DNA from: Neurospora tetraspora
Lineage: Eukaryota > Ascomycota > Sordariomycetes > Sordariales > Sordariaceae
DNA length: 64,000 nt
Assembly: GCF_033439725.1 (NCBI RefSeq)
Contig: NW_026944392.1
Coordinates: forward strand, 248,001 to 312,000
Direction: 5' to 3'
Part shown: positions 43,701 through 56,781 of the stretch, piece by piece
Layout of the letters: each line of letters opens with the position of its first letter
Numbering within the stretch: position 1 is the stretch's first letter
The notes under the pieces: generated by a model
What the model saw: the letters and a program-made list of their open reading frames with translations, nothing else
Told to the model about the DNA's origin: nothing
The model's database searches: none
Translations under genes and position numbers: made by a program

Positions 43701-46700
43701 CTATTTATCGTTAATATTAATTAGTATATCTTCTTAGGAACTTTTTAAATAGGAATTAAAGAGGATAATTTTATTAAAGCTGCGAATATTGACGATTATT
43801 CGGCCATTATAAATTCTATTTAATATTACGCTAAATAATAGAAATAAGGAACGAAAAGGGTACTTAATTTGTTATTTTATATATTCTTTTTTATTTAACG
43901 AGCTTCTTTAGGGTATTACAGATTATTTTCTTTTCCTTTAATCTTACAGAGTATATACAGTATTTTTTTAAGATTTTAAATTCCTACTCGGATTTTAATA
44001 ATATACATAATTATTAATTTTTAGGAAACAAAGCGAAGCCCCAGTCCTAAAAAACGTTTACGAATTCGTTTAATAATTTTAATATCCTTTCGTATATTTC
44101 TAAGTTATTATAGTCCTTATAGACGCGGATGCTAATATAATACTTAATAATATTTTAATTAATAAATTTAAGATAATCGACGAGGTAACGTTTATTATAG
44201 GGCTAATTAGTTATTAAATAAATAGTATTTAAATTGATATTGTCATTTACCAGGATTTAAATTAGGGTGCAAGCGTCGTCGGCTGTACGTAAGCGACTAA
44301 TAGTTTAGTTATTACTAACAATAATCAGTTAATTAGTTAAATTAATAATTAGGGTATAGGTTATTATTAAATCTATTAATATTATAAAAGAGGTTACCTT
44401 ATTTTAGGGGGAAGGTTCGAATAGGAGATCCTAACCGTTAACGGGTACTCCGTAGCGAATTAGGATTCGAATAAAGGATTTAAATTAGATGATAACGTAT
44501 TAAATTATAATAATTTAGGTATTATACTTCCGGCCTCTAATTTAAATTAATATAAGGATAGTAATATTATAAAAATTAATGGTTACGGTAGGATCCATTT
44601 AATTTACACGGATATTAAATTTTTCGAAGGTTAGGATATTTATACTGAATAATAAATAAGTATTTAATCTGTTAACGAATAAAACTTTACGCTGGAAATA
44701 TATTACAACCTTTTAATTTTAGAGATTTCTACCCTTGAAGAATATATTGAAAATAATATATTCGTTGGAAATATATTAATTATTATTAATACCCTAGATT
44801 AGTATTATAGAAGTTCGACAACGAATTTAAATTTTAAGATAATTTTGAACAATTTACGATTTATTTGCAAGAGATTTAATACAATTAATATTGAAATAAA
44901 CATTATTTTAATAATAAAAGATTAGGTTAATTATAATATAGGCCTTTAAGTATATATACGCTTTAATATATTATTCTATATTAATTTCTAATTTTGAATT
45001 AATATTAGAGTAGACGATTTTGAGCGGCTATTGAATAAGAAGAGGAGGGTTAGCCGTAGAAGATGGGTTAATTTATTAATTAATAAAAGGTTTCACGGGG
45101 ATAGGTTTAATTATATCTTCTACTATTGGGCGATAGTAATTAGAGGGTTCGGATTTCCTAATTTTGAAGTTAATTAAATTAGAAATTTTAATATAATTAT
45201 TATTATATAGTATATTTACTCTTGGAATTTATTTAATAATTATAATCAAAGCGTATTTAATTTCCGGTTCCAGTTTTAACGTAAGGACAGTAAATTTATT
45301 AACGAGGAGCGGCCTATCTAATATAACGATAACCGGTCTAAAGATAACGGGGTTACTTATTTCCAGGATTTAAAATTTAGGGTTAGACGGATACTTAATT
45401 ATAGCGATCAATGCGGTTTATTACTTAGGATGCTTATCAATATAATAATTATTTTCTAAATAGTTTTAAAGTTTATTAAAAATTAGGAATTTAATATTAT
45501 ATTAGCGGTAATTATAAGTATAGGAATTAGGGGCTGAAACTTCTATTATATAAACCTAGTTAGGAGAACCCTCCGATTCTTATTAATTGTTAAGGCCCGG
45601 GTTCTAAAACTAATTAAACACTTCTTTATAAATTATATTATATTCGTTATTATTATATATTTCGTAATCCTAATTATTATTGTCCTACTACTATTCGGGT
45701 TCTTAAACTTTAATAATATGCGCTTATTAAATTTAAAATCTTTGGTTAAATCCGTTATTAGGTTTATTAGATCCGCTACCCAACTTATATTAGTTTTAAG
45801 TTTAGGGTTAATTCCAGTATCCGATTTGGACGCTTAATTTTAAATTTAATACTAGTTAAGATTAGTTTAATTCCCTCTATTATTATAGCCTGAGTTTCAG
45901 CCAGCGACGTAATTATTATTATCATTATACTTATTATTAGGTCCATTATTATTCTGTCCGCTATTATTGTAACCGCCGTTATTATTATATTTGTTATTAT
46001 TATTATTATACTCGTTAAACCTATTCTAACGTTAGTTATTATTATTATTATTCTAATACGGGTGATTAATATATTAGTTCTAATTCTATAGAAATTAGCG
46101 AAACGGAGGGTTAGGACGCGAATAGTAGTATTTACCGAAATTAATTATAACGGACGTCGGGGTTAATCTATTATTAGAAGACAAGGGACCGGTTATAAAT
46201 AAAGGGCCTTAAAACTCTTTAACCTCAGCCATTAGGATACTTTATTTATTATCGAAGTATTTAAAGAAAGTACCAAGATTAGTAGAATTAAAAGGTTTAT
46301 TAACGACGGATTAAATATAGTTGTCCATTACCTCGAAGGCGAATATAAGCTAGATAGAATTAAGTAAATTTAATACTTTAATATTTTTAACGATTTGTTA
46401 AATAAAAAAACGAATATTTTAGCGGGTATAAATATTGAAGAGGGTTAACTTTTTAGCGTTGAAGCTATATAGGGCTTTACTATTTATTCGTTTAAAGCGT
46501 TTAATAAAGGTTAATGAAATAAATTCGATATTTCTAGTAATTAGGCTAATCCGTTCTAAGTTAGTTAATTCCGTAGAATACTAAATTAAGGCCAATCTTT
46601 GGAAATAGGTAGTCCAAACTTCGCGGACGGCTTAAATAGAACGTACGGTAGCTATATATTTTAAATATTCTATAAAAATATAAATATTAACGAATATTAT

Positions 46701-48457
46701 TGTTTTATTTTACTATACTACGTTGTTACTATTATTATTTTTCTTTTTTAACTTTCGATTAAAGTAATTGACTTCTGTTATTTTTAAACTTAACGATAGT
46801 CTAGGACGGAGAACGGCGGCTAAAGTTTAGGTTATAATTTAGGTAATTAGTTAGGCGATTTCGTCCGCTATTAAGAGTATAGTTCCTAAGCGAATTTATT
46901 AATATTAGGGAGTTTATTAATATTGAGGTTTAGGATTAACTCTACCGAATTTAAATTTTATAGCGGTAAAATCGTTAATTATATTAATTATAGTTGATCT
47001 GTTTAATAGATTTTTATTGTTAACCGATTTAGGGATGTTTTTTAAGGAGCTAGACTCTTTTAGAAATATTCCAGGGGACCGATGTAAATTATTGAAATAT
47101 AGAATATAATAGGGTATTAAAATAGATAGGTCTAATAGTAGGATGACGAATAGGGGTTGGTAAGAGGGGGTTAAATTTAGTTAAAGTTAGAGCCCTAAGA
47201 GGTAGGGTAAGGAAGTTTAAATTAGAAGTTTGGTTTTAAAAATATTTTTTAAAGTTAGGTTTAGTAATATTATTTGAATTAATAATAGTTAATTCTAAAA
47301 TAAATTCGTTAAGATATAGTATAATTAAATTAGAAAGAAGTTTAGGACTTAGGTTTTTGAAATTTGACTGGGTAAATAAAAGATTAATATTTAGTACGTT
47401 AATAATATTAGTATTAAACTTTTTAAAAAATTGGTTTCAGGAGGGGGTAGGAATTTAGTTAAACGGGGTAAGTATTCAAGAAGAACGGGTAATTGCGTTT
47501 AAAATTATTAAATTAGAAGTAAATAGGGGAGAGGGAAATTGCTTTCGAATTCTAAATATAGAAAATTACCTTTATATTAATATAGAAAGTATAGGGAATT
47601 GCTAACCGCAAATTTAGAAAGTTAGCACTATAAATACGGGTTCGTTTTATTAATCTTCGGCGGTTTAGTTAGGGTATTAAATTCGCTCGATAAAATTATA
47701 GCAGTTCTTCTAAGCTTGGAGGGTCCTATTGAATATATATTAGGATTTAATTTATTCGATAGGGTAAATACTTTTGTAATAATTGTAGTAAAAGTCTAGG
47801 TTAAAAATAATTTGTTTAGCGATTTTTAAATATTTGTCCTATATAGATTAAGTACTTAAATAACCGGTTTAGTAGAATTTTTAGAGTTAACTAATGGTCT
47901 CTTTAATTTGCTCTATAGAAATTAATAGTATTAATTTGTCAGATTCGAAGAAATTAATAGTATCGATTCGCGGGGTTAAGGTGGATTCGGATTTTTCAGT
48001 TTGTCGGAATTGAATATACGTATCGGACGCGGGTCTTATAGGAATCCGGTATTGAATTTAAAGACGGCGGATTTAAAGTAGAAAATTGTTAAATTGGACT
48101 TGAGGCTAGTTGGAGTTGAGGGCGATAATTTTAATGTCAAAGCGAAGTAGTTAATTAATTAGTACTAAATTAGACGACGCAATAATTGAGAGGATAGTTC
48201 CTAAAGTAGAAAATAAAGAAATTAATAGAATTGATTCTAGGTCTTAATATAGGAAGCAAAAAAAATTAATAGTATTAATTCTTAACATTTAAGTTTGGCG
48301 ATGTTCCGAAATGGGGATCGCGGGGTTAATAGCGCTAAATCAAACTTACTATATAAAAAACGCGTTCGACGCGGGCTTAATAAAGTAAATAAATTATTAA
48401 AACTGTTAAAACGACAGGGAATAATAAAGTATGTTCGATTATTGTGTAGGCACTACT

Positions 48458-48627
48458 ATTAATACTAGAGGTATAAGCAAGGCGAAAGCAACCTGTATGT
48501 ATAATATATAATATATTCTATAGAATCTAAGGTACTATACAAAGTGTATAATGCACTAGCTATATATACAGGGCACAGAGTACAGAGTACGCCTGCCTTA
48601 TATGTGCATACTTAGGAAGCGCTAACA
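48458..48627 (-). repeat. Right LTR (5' LTR) of the gypsy element
   Basis: About 170 bp, colinear with the left LTR and ending GCGCTAACA next to GCAAT. Clearly RIP-eroded. Confidence 0.88.
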
Positions 48628-48632
48628 GCAAT

Positions 48633-51600
48633 TCCCGTCATTATTTGCATTTACGAATGAAGGAACGTCTATCTACCGTAGTCTCAGGCAGTAATTTTGG
48701 GCGAGATATTGTGCGGAAATCTTCGGGTTAATCATGTGGTAAATGTAACGTGCCAGTGATCAATGAATGCTCCTTCTTCTTTACCATCGCTTACACCAAT
48801 CTTGCGCCCCGCCGTGCCGCAATCACAGGGCTAAACTTTTGAAAGAAGGCAGTCGCGTCTGCCGATGCAATGCGTGATGTATTCAAATTTTTGCTTTGGC
48901 TGAGGACGAATGCTGTCCAGGGCACTGCGGGGTACAAGACCTTTCCATGTCTGTTCTCTTTCCCCTTCGAGTTCTTGCAACGATCATTGGTTCCTCTGAA
49001 CTATCGCCTTCGGTTGGCCTCTACCACTTCATTCCTGAATCGCCTCAATTCTTCCTCGACCTTTTGCTCTCTTCCTGACAAATTCGCGACGCGGCGATAC
49101 GATTTGCGGCATGCGGATGGATCAAGAATGTGCCCCCGGACCCCGCCGTGCCCACCTCCGGAACGACCTACTCAGATTTGTTATCGCACTATCTGCGCCT
49201 CGCGGGAAACCCGAGTACCCATGATAGAGGTCCATCTCATTCAAACTCCATTCAACATCCACATCCACGCGCGACCCCCTCCCCCGTCAAATTTCAACGT
49301 CAGATGGACCGCAATATGGACTGGCTTTGGCTCAAGAAATATGTCACATGCCCTCCTGCATTATGGGGTGATATGAAGGTTTTAGCTAACGGTTTTGGAT
49401 CCAGTACCGCGAACTCGACAGGCGCCGGACCGGATCGGACGACGGCAGGGTACGGCACCCGGGCACGGACAAGCACCCCCGATGGCATCCCATTTTTCCC
49501 ATCATCATTTCGACTTCACGTAACTCGAATCGCTCTCTATCGGCCCAGCGGCTCGAATAACCGAGATATAAGACAGAAGCTATCACAAGGGGGTAGTTCC
49601 TGCCGTTCTGCTCGCCACCATTCAGTAAGCAACTTGGAGTCAAGTGATCGTTATCTACATCCCGGCTACAAAACAGTACGAAGAGCGGCGATAACCGCGC
49701 AAAAATACATCGGGATTGAGAGTCATTGGCCTCGATGGGTCAGATCCGAGACGGGGAGATGGAAGATTAGGGAGCATCATGTGAAGAGCACGAATGCAGC
49801 GAATCAGGCCAAGCGGCACAAATTTCGGGATACACTCGACCAGCAAGAGGAATCCCATGTCTCAGGAACCCACAATCCCATCAACCCAATAACGAGAGGA
49901 TGGCAATGTCACGATGGGGTTCTCGGCCTTCATTTCCTTATTCAATTGCTGGAGGCCCCTCTGCAGATTCTAGCGGAGCTGGCTATGGTGTCTGAGATGC
50001 TGTTGCGTCCTATGGTGGGAGTTTAAACTGAGTGTGGATGGGACTCGGTGAGCCTTCCTTTCTTTTTCTCTGTGATGCTTTTCGATATCTTCTCGGAACC
50101 AAGCGGATCCGTCCTCGTCGGCGTCAATCAGATGGACTAGACATGGGTTTACCGAGACGAAGCGATGGTTTCTGATGACCCGTGAAATGTTCACGGAGAC
50201 TTATGGTCCCCGACTTGATAATTCTGTGGAGAGCGCCTTCCGATGAACATGGAAGAATTGTGAAGAGGATTCCGCAAAGGGATGATGAGTTCGAAACCCA
50301 GTTGCAATGGCCCTGAGTCAAAGAGGTGGATGCCTTCCTTCCGAAGAGTTTCGGACTGGAGATAGAGTGTCTTGCGTGGTTTGACTGGAGAGTATTCAGT
50401 CAACATGTCTTAGCAGTCCCGCGGAACGATGATGCGACTGCGATGCGAACAGGTAACACCCGACGGATGGAAGCAGCGGGTATGTTGGCATCATCGGAAA
50501 CTGTTGACTCAACCGAGACGAACGACTCGATCGAAGATCTGAGACAGCCAATGTTCGCTGCAGTGTCACGGGAAGACCCAAGATATAAGCGGCTTCGAAG
50601 TCGATGACATATGAGAGAGCTTCCAACAACTTGTTATCTTGCCGTTTTTTGCGGCGATGCAACTCTTCCTGGCCGGTCGAGCGATTGGTGATCGAGAGGA
50701 ATGCTTGAGATGAGCACGTGGGGATTTCTGGGGGTTGTCGACAAGGATTGTGCGAAAAGGCAATTAAACCCCTGACTTCGATTTCCATGTTATAAACAAC
50801 CTCTGGAAATCCTCGATTTAATGGCCCAGTGCCCCCCTCGTTCTTTGAACTCACGATCAGAGTCGCTGAACACCTATCGGAAGTCAACCGATTGGTCGGA
50901 GCAGGATTCTTCTTATAACCCCCAATCTTGGAGTGGGAGCTCTAGATGGCCCTTTAGGCTTCCGTCACATTTTGCGATCTGAGGTGGTATCGCCGTGGAT
51001 CTGGATCGATTTTGCCCCCAAACCTGAAAGTCGGGAAGCAAGATCGGATATCTTGCTTGCAATTCCGGTGTTGTGGTGCTAACGTAGAGGTATATGATTG
51101 GCTTGCGGCGCTGAGAGGTTGTGCATCGCGATTGCCCTGCTCATCGAATCAGATTTCTGAACGCATTCCTGTCAGCTGGCGGAACGACATTTCGTGATAG
51201 GTCAGTACAAGTAACCACAGTATGACACTCACCAGAGTTGACTTGACGGATGAATAAATCTTCTAATGCAAATACTTCCTCGCTGACGACATACAGGAGG
51301 GCGACAGCCGCCGAGAAGAAAGGCAGATCATATCCGCTTTGTTATTAGTGCTCGCTAACCCTGGACACGAAACGCAAGGGTTGTGATTACCGGCAGACTG
51401 GATCTCAAGCAGATCCGGCGCCGACATCATCACTGCAGCACTGCATGTGACGCGGCTCTTTTCGACCTTTTCCGACTGGGCAGAAACACAGCGTTCCTCT
51501 TTTGATCCACGTGGCTCAGAATGCCCCCTCTGATCGCAGAACGCCAACTACCTGGAAACAAATGTGATGCGCATCTCAAGCCGACTCATCCTTGTACCCC

Positions 51601-53013
51601 AGCGCCAAACAGTTGGGTGTTGGCGATAGCATCAGGTCTTAGCATACCCGTTTGATGCTGTTGGCAGAAGTTTTCCACGAAAACGTCTCGAAGATCAAAG
51701 ACATCCAAGTTCATGATGGCCTTCTGCCTATCATGAGAGGCGTGGCTTTTGTGAGGGCATCCAACTTGAGAGTGCTCATCTCGGACCTCATTGGTCCCTG
51801 CATCATAACCGAGCGCCACAAACGATCTGTCACGTTCCTTCCCATCTGGCAGCGAACGGGTGGGACTTGCTAACACACAACCGGATCTTTGTCCGAGACT
51901 CCCCAGAAAGAGCCCCTGCTGACGATCAGGACCAACATTTTCCATGGGGACGCGGATCGGTCTTTGACATCATCGCCAACCTTTGAACTCCATCACGAGG
52001 CGAGCACCCTGAGGCTAACGACCCGGGCCCGGATGAAGATGACGCCGAGGGGAACTAACGAGACAAGTCGCTATCAGGGAGCTCACAAAGCCCAATGATA
52101 TTGTTGGATCGCTCATTTCGATGAAAGCCGACGCCCTGGCCCTGCTGAACGACTGCGTATTTCCGGCGTACAGAGACCCGAACCTTTCACCCGAGAGACA
52201 TACCTAGATCCGGATCACAAAATACGTTGGTTAGGGTAACTTAGCCCCATCCATTTCGGATATCACAGTCATCCAAATGTGGTACTGGAAGGCAGGCCAT
52301 ACCAGATCAGTGCATGAGATCCCATAAGCCTACTACCATGACCCACGGAACGATCTCCGGCTCGAGATACGGTGAAGAAAACATCAGCTTAAATCATCTC
52401 AAGTGGATGAACAAGGATGAAAGAACAAGAGCTCATAAGTATTCTGGTCAAGCCCCCCCGAACCGATGACCTCTCCCTGGACAGCTCTCCTCTTGGTATC
52501 ACGAACATCGGATTAATAATTCTTTGTCGACCTGAGATATCCCTTAACGAACTTGAACTTCCAACACCCAGTCACGAACTAGGATCATCTGACGGCTCAG
52601 CCCTACCTCTATCAGGCCCCAGCCTTAGACGCCCATTATCATCATCATCAGACAAAGAGGACTGTATCATCGGATCCAACCCGGACCAAACGATTGAGTT
52701 GAAAGGATGTCGTCGTCAGTATCAAGCAAGGTATTACACTCACCTACTACCAACGTTAATTTCCCACCGTCTTCCTTTGTGATCAACATGGACCAACGTG
52801 TTGTTGGCGTGATGAGATCGTCGTCTTCGCCGGTGTCTCTCACGGTTGTTAAAGTATAAATCAGGAGATGGGCCCAGAGACTTCACGATATCATCACCAA
52901 CACCAGCAGAATTATCTCACCTCATAAGCTTCACGCAAGTGATCATCAAAACATTCACTGACTCAACATCAACTCATCAGCATTACATTGCAACAACCCA
53001 CCATCGTTCCAAG
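48633..53013. other. Long stretch with no secure gene
   Basis: Normal base composition after the gypsy element. The longest frame (49,130-50,026, plus, about 298 codons) lacks an ATG at its head and any motif, and its composition does not look coding; it may be a decayed gene. Small palindromes are at 50,179-50,195 and 51,048-51,066. Several short antisense frames overlap, none convincing. Promoter of the 53.0-kb gene lies at the right end. Confidence 0.4.
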
Positions 53014-53637
53014 ATGTCCACCTCAACCTCCGGCGGAAGTTCCTTTGTCGTCCAACCCCCACCGTTCATCCTGACCAAGCAGAACATCAACATCCTCGCC
53101 GTCGTCAAATATGGCCCATTGCCTTCCACGTTAACCCCCACCAACCTTCACGCCTTCCTCTGTCTCGGAGATCAGTCCAATGAACCTTTGGCGGACATGA
53201 GCGTATACCCAACACAAACGGGCCAGGGAATTGCCGTCACCGGGGTGGCCCTTCCTGGGGAGGGGGCATTCGCCTTCTTCCTCTTCCACAACGCCACGTT
53301 TCCCAAGGCTGGCACCTACAAGATTGGCGTTTCGATCCAAGAGGACAAGATCAATGCGACCAATATGGCGCAGGTTTGGTCCGGGGAGTTTACGGTGGGC
53401 GATGTGGCGGGGAATATGACACGTAGTAAGTTTTCCAGAAGAAGAAACATTCCTCCATCCCCCCCCCCCCCCCTTCACCGTGGCACTGCCATCCACCCGG
53501 AGTTCACGGTTTAGGCCGAGGGGACGTGTCACTGGAACATGAATCAGTTGCTGACTAGATCTTTTTCTGTTGAAGCTCCCGATGAACAAAGCATAATCGA
53601 CAAGCTCCAAGCAGCGGGGGTTTTCGGTGCGAACTAA
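53014..53637 (+). CDS. Small two-exon protein, possibly velvet-like beta fold
   Basis: Exons 53014-53425 and 53576-53637, intron 150 nt (GTAAGT...GAAG), 157 aa. Start MSTSTSGGSSFVV in good context (CCAAGATG). Core: NINILAVVKYGPLP, LTPTNLHAFLCLGD, GEGAFAFFLFHNATFPKAGT, YKIGVSIQEDK, VWSGEFTVGD, and a C-terminal helix DEQSIIDKLQAAGVFGAN. The order of strands (x-G-x-F-x-F-F-x-F...G-x-Y-x-I/L-x-[FV]-x-[IL], then SxxFTV, then a helix ending LxxxGV) recalls the second half of velvet domains, which regulate fungal development. This is inference only; the protein lacks the basic N-terminal velvet block. No signal peptide. Confidence 0.78.
53459..53473 (+). repeat. Poly-C tract (15) within an intron
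   Basis: Uninterrupted run of 15 C in the intron of the 53.0-kb gene. Prone to slippage and sequencing error. Confidence 0.75.
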
Positions 53638-54713
53638 AGCCCATAGGCTCATCGGAACAGTCTTTGCGTTTCTTACCACTGGAAGACTGGACGGGGACCG
53701 GACGAAACGTCATTTTTGACAGGACTGTCTAGAGGTATCCTACTGGGTCAAGATTCGTGGAGTTTTTCAAGGCGTCATAGGGTGTTTTGGACCTACTACG
53801 GATAACTGTCGGGAAGCAAAGTTGGAACTTTCATGGGCTGGCTTACACTGGATTGGGATCGGGAGGATTTTTGGTTTGGGATAAGGCCGGCTGGTACGGC
53901 CACATAGGTGACGATGATGCGGACGTAGAACTGACTTTTCTGTCGTCCTCAACTTTGACAGGGGCACCTTCCCTTATGGTTATGGCTCATAAGGCGGAAG
54001 ATAGAACAGTATTAATTGAGGCTGTGCCTTTGTTACTCCATGATCAAGTTCATGCTTTGTGCTTGGCAAGCGGTAACTTGCCGTTTCGTCAACCAAACTC
54101 GCAGTTGGTTCAAAAATGATTTCCCAATGGAATGAGATGCAGGCTTATCGGAATTGACGCAGTGCTTGGTGACAATCTGTTAGCAAAGTAACGCACGGAC
54201 ATCCATTGAGCGCTTGGCCCGCCCCCACTGAGCACGAAATGCAGATGGGAACGGCATCATCACACCTTATCAGATCAAATCATAAGAAACAAGTATCGAA
54301 CACGGAGGATTTCATCTCGAACTTCGTTATATGCAGGTGGCTGAACTTCCTTTCTGCGCCATAAGTGCCTTCATGCGTGCGCAGACGAGGTCCTGCATAA
54401 AAAGTGACCGTGACTTTTCCCGTTCCTGCCCCAACTTTCCCCGCTGTTGTCCCCTTCCATCCGGCAAGGCAGGCATGCAGTGCCGGTATCTTATTGCTTC
54501 CTGCAATAATCATACGGCTTCGATCCATTCCTTCCCTTTCATCGTTCAATCCATTCATGTCATCTCGCCAACCGGATCATCGTCCGTTTCTTCCATCCCT
54601 TCCCATCTTCTCCATCCCGTCCTGCATCAAGATCGCAACTTCCATCTTAGAACACAATTGGGGCGCTCCATTGTTGCCGCGCTCGGTTCTTCCTCTCAGT
54701 CTCCTTTGATCAT
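53638..54713. other. Intergenic with one suggestive ORF
   Basis: A plus-strand frame at about 53,787-54,119 without its own ATG reads SWNFHGLAYTGLGSGGFLVW, then ADVELTFLSS: a pattern of short Gly/aromatic beta strands seen in small fungal VapA-like or sugar-binding-like proteins. No upstream exon could be joined with confidence, so it may be a relic. Otherwise nothing. Confidence 0.3.
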
Positions 54714-56781
54714 CTACTTCTTCTTGCACTTCCCACTGTCGACACAGGCCACGGCGCTGCACCGATCAACTTCGCTTCCTGCCGTCCACACACAGCCATC
54801 ACAGCCACAATACTGCTCGCCCTGGGCCGTGGAAGTCTCTGAAGTGCAGAACTTCATGAGGTCATCCCAGAGTTGGGACTGGATGGACGGGGTGTAGTTG
54901 TTTTGTAGGGAGGAGCCAGTGCTTATGAACGCGGAGCTGGCTGTGCAAGTGCTGCTGTTCGCCTTGCTGTTGCTCAGGTGGGACTCTGCCGTCTTGTAGG
55001 ACGAGGAGCCGGAGCCGGAGGTGAGTTGGGATGAACGGCCGAGATGGGAGGAAGAAGGGTTGGAGGCCGGGGTGGAGATGAAAGGACTGCTGGACAAGAG
55101 GTCGCTGATGTCTTTCTGGGCTTGCTGTCTCCTTGGGGTGTGGTGGGAAGAAGGCAGGGAGATGTGAGATGAAGCATTGCAAGTCTTCGCATCTTTGTTT
55201 CCATCTCTGCTCAGACGGCTATGGACATTCACGGTATAACTGGACAGCTCAGACACCTTCGATGTCTTGCACGCACCCAGGTCGCGATCGGATGAACGCG
55301 AGTTTGTACCAACAACAGCTACACAACTACTATTGTCACTCATCTCAGTCCAGAAGCTTTTGGCGGTATTGAATGATGCTTTTGGGACTTGGGACGCCCT
55401 GGAAGCAGTAGTGCCGTTGGAGGAGGTCACATCAAGCTTGGAGTCAGACACTGGAATGCGAGTACCACAATTGGCATTGCCGCTGCTACCGCTGTCGATT
55501 TTGTTCCAAAATCCTTTGGCGCTTTGGAAAGTAGGGGACGAGACGGAAGATGGAATAGACGACCTGGTGGAAGCCAATCTGGACCCAGAAGGACCAGGCT
55601 CTTTCCTGAGGGGAATAGAGGTGGTTGTGACGGAAGAGGGAATCAATGCCTTGGCGGAAGCCGAATTGCCGTCAGACGAAGCTGGCGTGGACTTGGGGGG
55701 GAAGGAGGACGTAAAGCGTCTCGGTTTGCCCTTCAAGAATGACGTGGTCGGGGGTGGCAAGGGCTTTTCCTCGGTGATGCTGGACTGACGGTGCTGACGA
55801 GAGCCACGGGAGCCCGTTGTGATGACCTCCGGCTGGCTTTGGAATGAAAAGCTACGTGACGGTTGTGATGAGTTGCCGAGGTTTGGCTGAGGATTGTTCT
55901 CGGACTTCAGCTTTGAGGGCTCTCTTTTTCGCGAGGAATTGGCCGTGAAGGGTTTGTCTTTGGCTTGATCCTTGTCATTGGGTACCTGGTCGAGGTTAGC
56001 CTTGTTCTAAGTTTCACGTTCGAGATATATGAGCACTAACTGATGAGGGTATGGTTTTGGTTTTGGGGAGGCGGAGGGAGTCCTTGGCCCGGGGAATGCG
56101 CAACGGCGCTGGAGCATCTTGGGGTACCAATGGGCTCGGCGGACGTTGGGGAGCCTGTCGGGTTGGAATTCCCGAAGCTTTCGAGGCAATGGCAGCCTTG
56201 GAAGGCGATCGGGAATGGTGCGGCTTCGAGTCGTCCGTCTGCGCAATCTTGGCCTTTGGTCGGGGAATGCTTGAGCGTATGGATTGGCGCAGCTCGCAAG
56301 GCCGATGTTCCTTTGCGGTCATCTCTTCCTCTTTCTCATCTGTGGCTTGTTTTTGTTCCTCCATTTCAAGATCCCTTTTTCTTTCCGCGGTTTGCTCTCT
56401 CTCCAGGGTCGCCGGCTCTTCCTTCTCTGGGGTCGGCTGCTCTAACGGATCTGCCCATCGGACTGCCTTCTTGTTTCTGTTCCGCGACTCAGACGCACGC
56501 GGATGTGGTGTCTGTGCCCGTCCTCGGGAAGGCGTCCAAGAGTTGGGCCTCCCTCTCGGAGCGTCAGCCTGCGGGTCGTCGTCTTCGGGGTAGGGTAGTT
56601 GATCATGGCAATCAGCCTGCGGGATATCCTCTTCGGAGTCTAGACGATCGGGCGAGTACGGGCGAACGGCTTGGGTAGTTGCAATGCTTTTGTTCTCTTG
56701 CTTCTTTCTGATAGGGGACCGCTTGAAAAGCCCGACTATGGCCCCTCGGAGGGAGTGCGCTTTGCCCTTGTGATCGCGCAT
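54714..56781 (-). CDS. Low-complexity Ser-rich protein with C-signature (copy 2)
   Basis: Two exons, 56781-56041 and 55985-54714, with a clean 55-nt intron (GTTAGT...GGCTAAC...CCAG); 670 aa. Start MRDHKGKAHSLRGAIVGLFK. Exon 1 has an acidic patch (LDSEEDIPQADCHDQLPYPE), an NRNKKAVRWADPLEQ motif and a Glu/Lys/Arg helix (TAERKRDLEMEEQKQATDEK). Exon 2 is very Ser/Thr/Lys-rich and probably disordered. The end carries the signature YTPSIQSQLWDDLM...GEQYCGCDGCVW (54,896-54,786), then a further Cys-containing tail. No signal peptide or membrane segment. It is the only apparently intact copy of the family in the window. Function unknown. Confidence 0.75.

Larger units (their letters stand above)
40545..48627 (-). 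mobile_element. RIP-eroded Ty3/gypsy LTR retrotransposon (fossil)
   Basis: 8,083 bp bounded by two LTRs and by the direct repeat GCAAT (40540-40544, 48628-48632). A reverse-transcriptase and following connection region is recognisable on the minus strand at about 43,850-43,260 by its similarity to fungal Ty3/gypsy polyproteins, so the element runs right to left and gag should lie toward 46-48 kb. The interior is extremely AT-rich. It is thoroughly broken, with breaks numbering in the hundreds in every frame. The structure is otherwise complete end to end. Age cannot be read from LTR divergence because RIP dominates; it post-dates neither the neighbouring gene nor RIP competence. Confidence 0.88.

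Noticed and set aside
49130-50026. 298-codon plus-strand frame
   Set aside because: No ATG at the head, no motif, composition not coding-like; not called as a gene.
56043-56678. Plus-strand ORFs opposite exon 1 of the copy-2 gene
   Set aside because: Antisense shadow of an exon with a verified intron border.
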